Assembly (NCBI RefSeq): GCF_009830125.1
Contig: NZ_WUPT01000001.1
Location: forward strand, 124,001-188,000
Origin: Kangsaoukella pontilimi
Lineage (GTDB): Bacteria; Pseudomonadota; Alphaproteobacteria; Rhodobacterales; Rhodobacteraceae
Length of the DNA: 64,000 nt
Reading direction: 5' to 3'
The position numbers and the translations under genes are program-made. Position 1 is the stretch's first letter; every line of letters begins with the position of its first letter. A model generated the notes under the pieces. It had not been told where the DNA came from. It did not search any database and saw only the letters and a list, made by a program, of their open reading frames with translations. This document shows, piece by piece, positions 62,365 to 64,000 of the stretch.

Positions 62365-63023
62365 GCTTTACCGCCATCGTTCCCGTACGGGCAGGGTCCA
62401 AGGGGTTACCGGGCAAGAACCTGCGTCCGCTGGCCGGCGTTCCCCTCTGGCAACGCGCCGTCGATCAGGCGGTCGAGGCGGGCGCGGCGCGGGTGATCCT
62501 GTCCACCGATATTCCCGAACTACTGTCGATGGAGCACACCGCCCCCGTCACGCTGCACCCGCGCCCCGAGGCGCTGGCCCGTGACGACACGCCCATGGCC
62601 CCTGTGATCGCCGACGCGGTTGAGGGGCAGGGGATCACGGGGCCTGTTGTCCTCCTGCAGGTGACGTCGCCGCTCAGGACCGTCGACGACATCCGCAACG
62701 CCGTCGCGCTCTATGGCAAAGGTGACTCTGACCTCGTGATGAGCGTGACCGAAGCGGACAGGGGTGTGCTGAAATACGGCCTTCTGAGCGATGGCCGGTT
62801 CCATGCACTGTCGGACCCGTCGCATCCCTTTACCAACCGTCAGGCGCTGCCTCCGGTCTATCGCCCGAACGGCGCGGTCTATGTCTTCGACGCCGAGTGG
62901 TTTCTGCGGAACGGTGGTTTCGCGACCGAGCGGACAGCCGCCCATGTCATGCCGCCCGAACGGTCACATGACATCGACACGATGGAAGATCTCGAGCGGA
63001 TTGAGACGCTGCTCAGGCCGTAG
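62361..63023 (+). CDS. neuA: CMP-N-acetylneuraminate (nonulosonate) cytidylyltransferase
   Basis: This 220-residue enzyme activates a nonulosonic acid with CTP. It has IVPVRAGSKGLPGKNLRPLA (CTP-binding) and VYRPNGAVYVF, as in NeuA/PseF-type proteins rather than KdsB. It overlaps the upstream glycosyltransferase by ATGA coupling, supporting joint function. Its stop overlaps the opposite-strand rhomboid gene by 11 bases. Confidence 0.93.
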   Translation: MSFTAIVPVRAGSKGLPGKNLRPLAGVPLWQRAVDQAVEAGAARVILSTDIPELLSMEHTAPVTLHPRPEALARDDTPMAPVIADAVEGQGITGPVVLLQVTSPLRTVDDIRNAVALYGKGDSDLVMSVTEADRGVLKYGLLSDGRFHALSDPSHPFTNRQALPPVYRPNGAVYVFDAEWFLRNGGFATERTAAHVMPPERSHDIDTMEDLERIETLLRP

Positions 63024-63672
63024 GCCGCCCGCGCGGATCGATCAGAAGCGCGGTGATCCACCCCGCGACGAAGCCGCCCAGATGCGCTTCCCACGCCAGC
63101 AGGCGGTCCATCGCGAAATAGAGCACCACATTCAGGACAATCAGGATCAGCGCGGCCCGCAGAACCGGCCAGAGCCGCTCGCGGAAGGTGAAGCGGTCGA
63201 CATACTCCCAGGCGAGGATCGCCCCGGCGAGACCGAAAAGCGCGCCGGAGGCCCCCACCATCGGGCGATAGCTGTCTGACAGAAGGGCAAAGCCTGCCGC
63301 GCCGCCCAGGATCGACGCCGCGTAGAGGATCAGAAACTGCCACGTCGAAATCCGCGCCAGAAGCGCCCGCCCCAGAGACACCAGCGTGATCATGTTGACC
63401 GCGAGGTGAACGATCCCGCTGTGGAGGAAGCCGTAGGTCAGAAACATCAGCGCCGGCTGAAAGCGATAGTTGGGGCGCCAGTCTTCCAGAAGACCGGGCC
63501 AGAAGCCGAGGTTCTCGTAGACCGACTGCCTGAGCCGGAACGACGGGAAAAGGTTCAGATCTCCCGCGATCAGAACCGCCTCGATACCGGTGCAGATGAC
63601 GATCAGCGCAACGACAACGGCCATGGAGCCGCCGCTGCTGATCGGGGATGTCGTGTCGCTCGGTCCGGACAA
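63013..63672 (-). CDS. Rhomboid-family intramembrane serine protease
   Basis: This 219-residue, six-helix protein has the catalytic serine in VGASGALFGLAGAILAW and the catalytic histidine in EAHLGGFVAGW, with FLTYGFLHSGIVHLAVNM in the second helix. It should cleave membrane-embedded segments. It starts 8 bases after the outer-membrane barrel gene, on the same strand, so the two may be cotranscribed. An internal start at codon 17 is possible. Confidence 0.9.
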   Translation of the reverse strand: MSGPSDTTSPISSGGSMAVVVALIVICTGIEAVLIAGDLNLFPSFRLRQSVYENLGFWPGLLEDWRPNYRFQPALMFLTYGFLHSGIVHLAVNMITLVSLGRALLARISTWQFLILYAASILGGAAGFALLSDSYRPMVGASGALFGLAGAILAWEYVDRFTFRERLWPVLRAALILIVLNVVLYFAMDRLLAWEAHLGGFVAGWITALLIDPRGRPTA

Positions 63673-63680
63673 GGCCGGGC

Positions 63681-64000
63681 TCAGAAGCCGAAGTCGAAGT
63701 CGCGGCCGATATTGATGAAGACGGTGTTGGAGGACCGGTCCTCGTCGTCGGCGTCATCGACGCGGGTGTGCTCAAGGCCCGCCGTCAGGTCCCAGTCGCG
63801 GGTCAGCTCGCGTTGATAGGTCACGCCGAATGTAGCCCGCCGATCCGCGTCGTCCTCGGTGAACGCGCGTGCAGAGCCGTACTCGATCGATGCGCCCAGT
63901 TCTGAAATCTGGCTCAGTTCCCGCGTCAGGCCAAGGCTGAACGACGTGTTCAGGAAGGCCTCGCCCGCGTCGGTAGACGGCGATTGCTGCAGGTTTGCGG
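63681..64000 (-). CDS. Outer-membrane beta-barrel protein, C-terminal part
   Basis: An open frame enters from the right edge and ends TGA at 63681-63683. It reads as alternating strands and turns (SFSLGLTRELSQISELGASI, FGVTYQRELTRDWDLTAGLE) and finishes NIGRDFDFGF, with the terminal phenylalanine needed for outer-membrane assembly. The 5-prime part is outside the window. Family cannot be named; a glycan- or biofilm-related barrel is possible. Confidence 0.75.
   Translation of the reverse strand, partial: ANLQQSPSTDAGEAFLNTSFSLGLTRELSQISELGASIEYGSARAFTEDDADRRATFGVTYQRELTRDWDLTAGLEHTRVDDADDEDRSSNTVFINIGRDFDFGF

Overview
The window looks like chromosomal DNA of an alphaproteobacterium of the Rhodobacteraceae/Roseobacter type. 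I infer this from the GC-rich codon use, a GTTC-N7-GTTC LexA box of alphaproteobacterial type, and gene content rich in ABC and TRAP uptake systems for polyamines, quaternary amines and peptides. I see no rRNA, tRNA, CRISPR array, prophage or insertion sequence. Gene packing is dense, and many operons use 1-8 nt start/stop overlaps.

Layout. 1-5.2 kb: tail of an exonuclease/phosphatase-family gene, an NAD(P)-binding protein, leuB, an OmpA-family lipoprotein, an AraC-type O6-alkylguanine repair protein and a D-erythronate dehydrogenase-like gene. 5.4-11.8 kb: a polyamine unit with a class III aminotransferase, a GntR regulator and potFGHI-like transporter genes. 12.1-19.9 kb: an orphan HWE-type kinase, a short DnaE2-derived OB-fold gene with a LexA box, a proline-rich membrane protein, a [2Fe-2S] ferredoxin with an FG-GAP protein, a 786-residue secretion/pilus-like fusion protein, and a SIMPL protein. 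20.0-29.2 kb: a liv-type ABC transporter (split by an antisense GNAT gene), the carnitine-to-betaine enzymes, and a non-pyrrolysine MttB-family protein. 29.2-30.8 kb: a degenerate H-NOX protein with a diguanylate cyclase. 30.8-34.6 kb: an operon of a YcgG/GntA-family oxygenase, cupin, amino-acid permease and small protein, divergent from Lrp and XRE regulators. 34.6-43.0 kb: LysR and aspartoacylase-like genes divergent from a peptide-type ABC operon ending in an N-formylglutamate amidohydrolase. 43.1-46.7 kb: MATE pump and ptsP. 46.8-52.0 kb: choXWV divergent from betI-betA. 52.3-57.4 kb: lysC, DUF1178 protein, TRAP-TAXI transporter. 57.6-64.0 kb: Nudix hydrolase, deacetylase, ThpR, a neuB / Kdo-transferase-like / neuA nonulosonate cluster, rhomboid protease and the tail of an outer-membrane barrel.

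How the parts fit. Much of the window supports scavenging of nitrogen-rich organic compounds: polyamines, carnitine, choline and acylated amino acids or peptides, with glycine betaine as a meeting point of the carnitine and choline routes. A recurrent intergenic element (GC hairpin, then a CCCCGGAGTATTT core, then AGAAGAAG) occurs ten times; nine copies lie 11-65 bp after a stop codon in the same orientation as the gene. The observations I would follow up first are the YcgG/cupin/permease operon, the LexA-boxed OB-fold gene, the H-NOX homologue lacking its heme-ligand histidine, the secretion-like fusion protein, and the repeat family.
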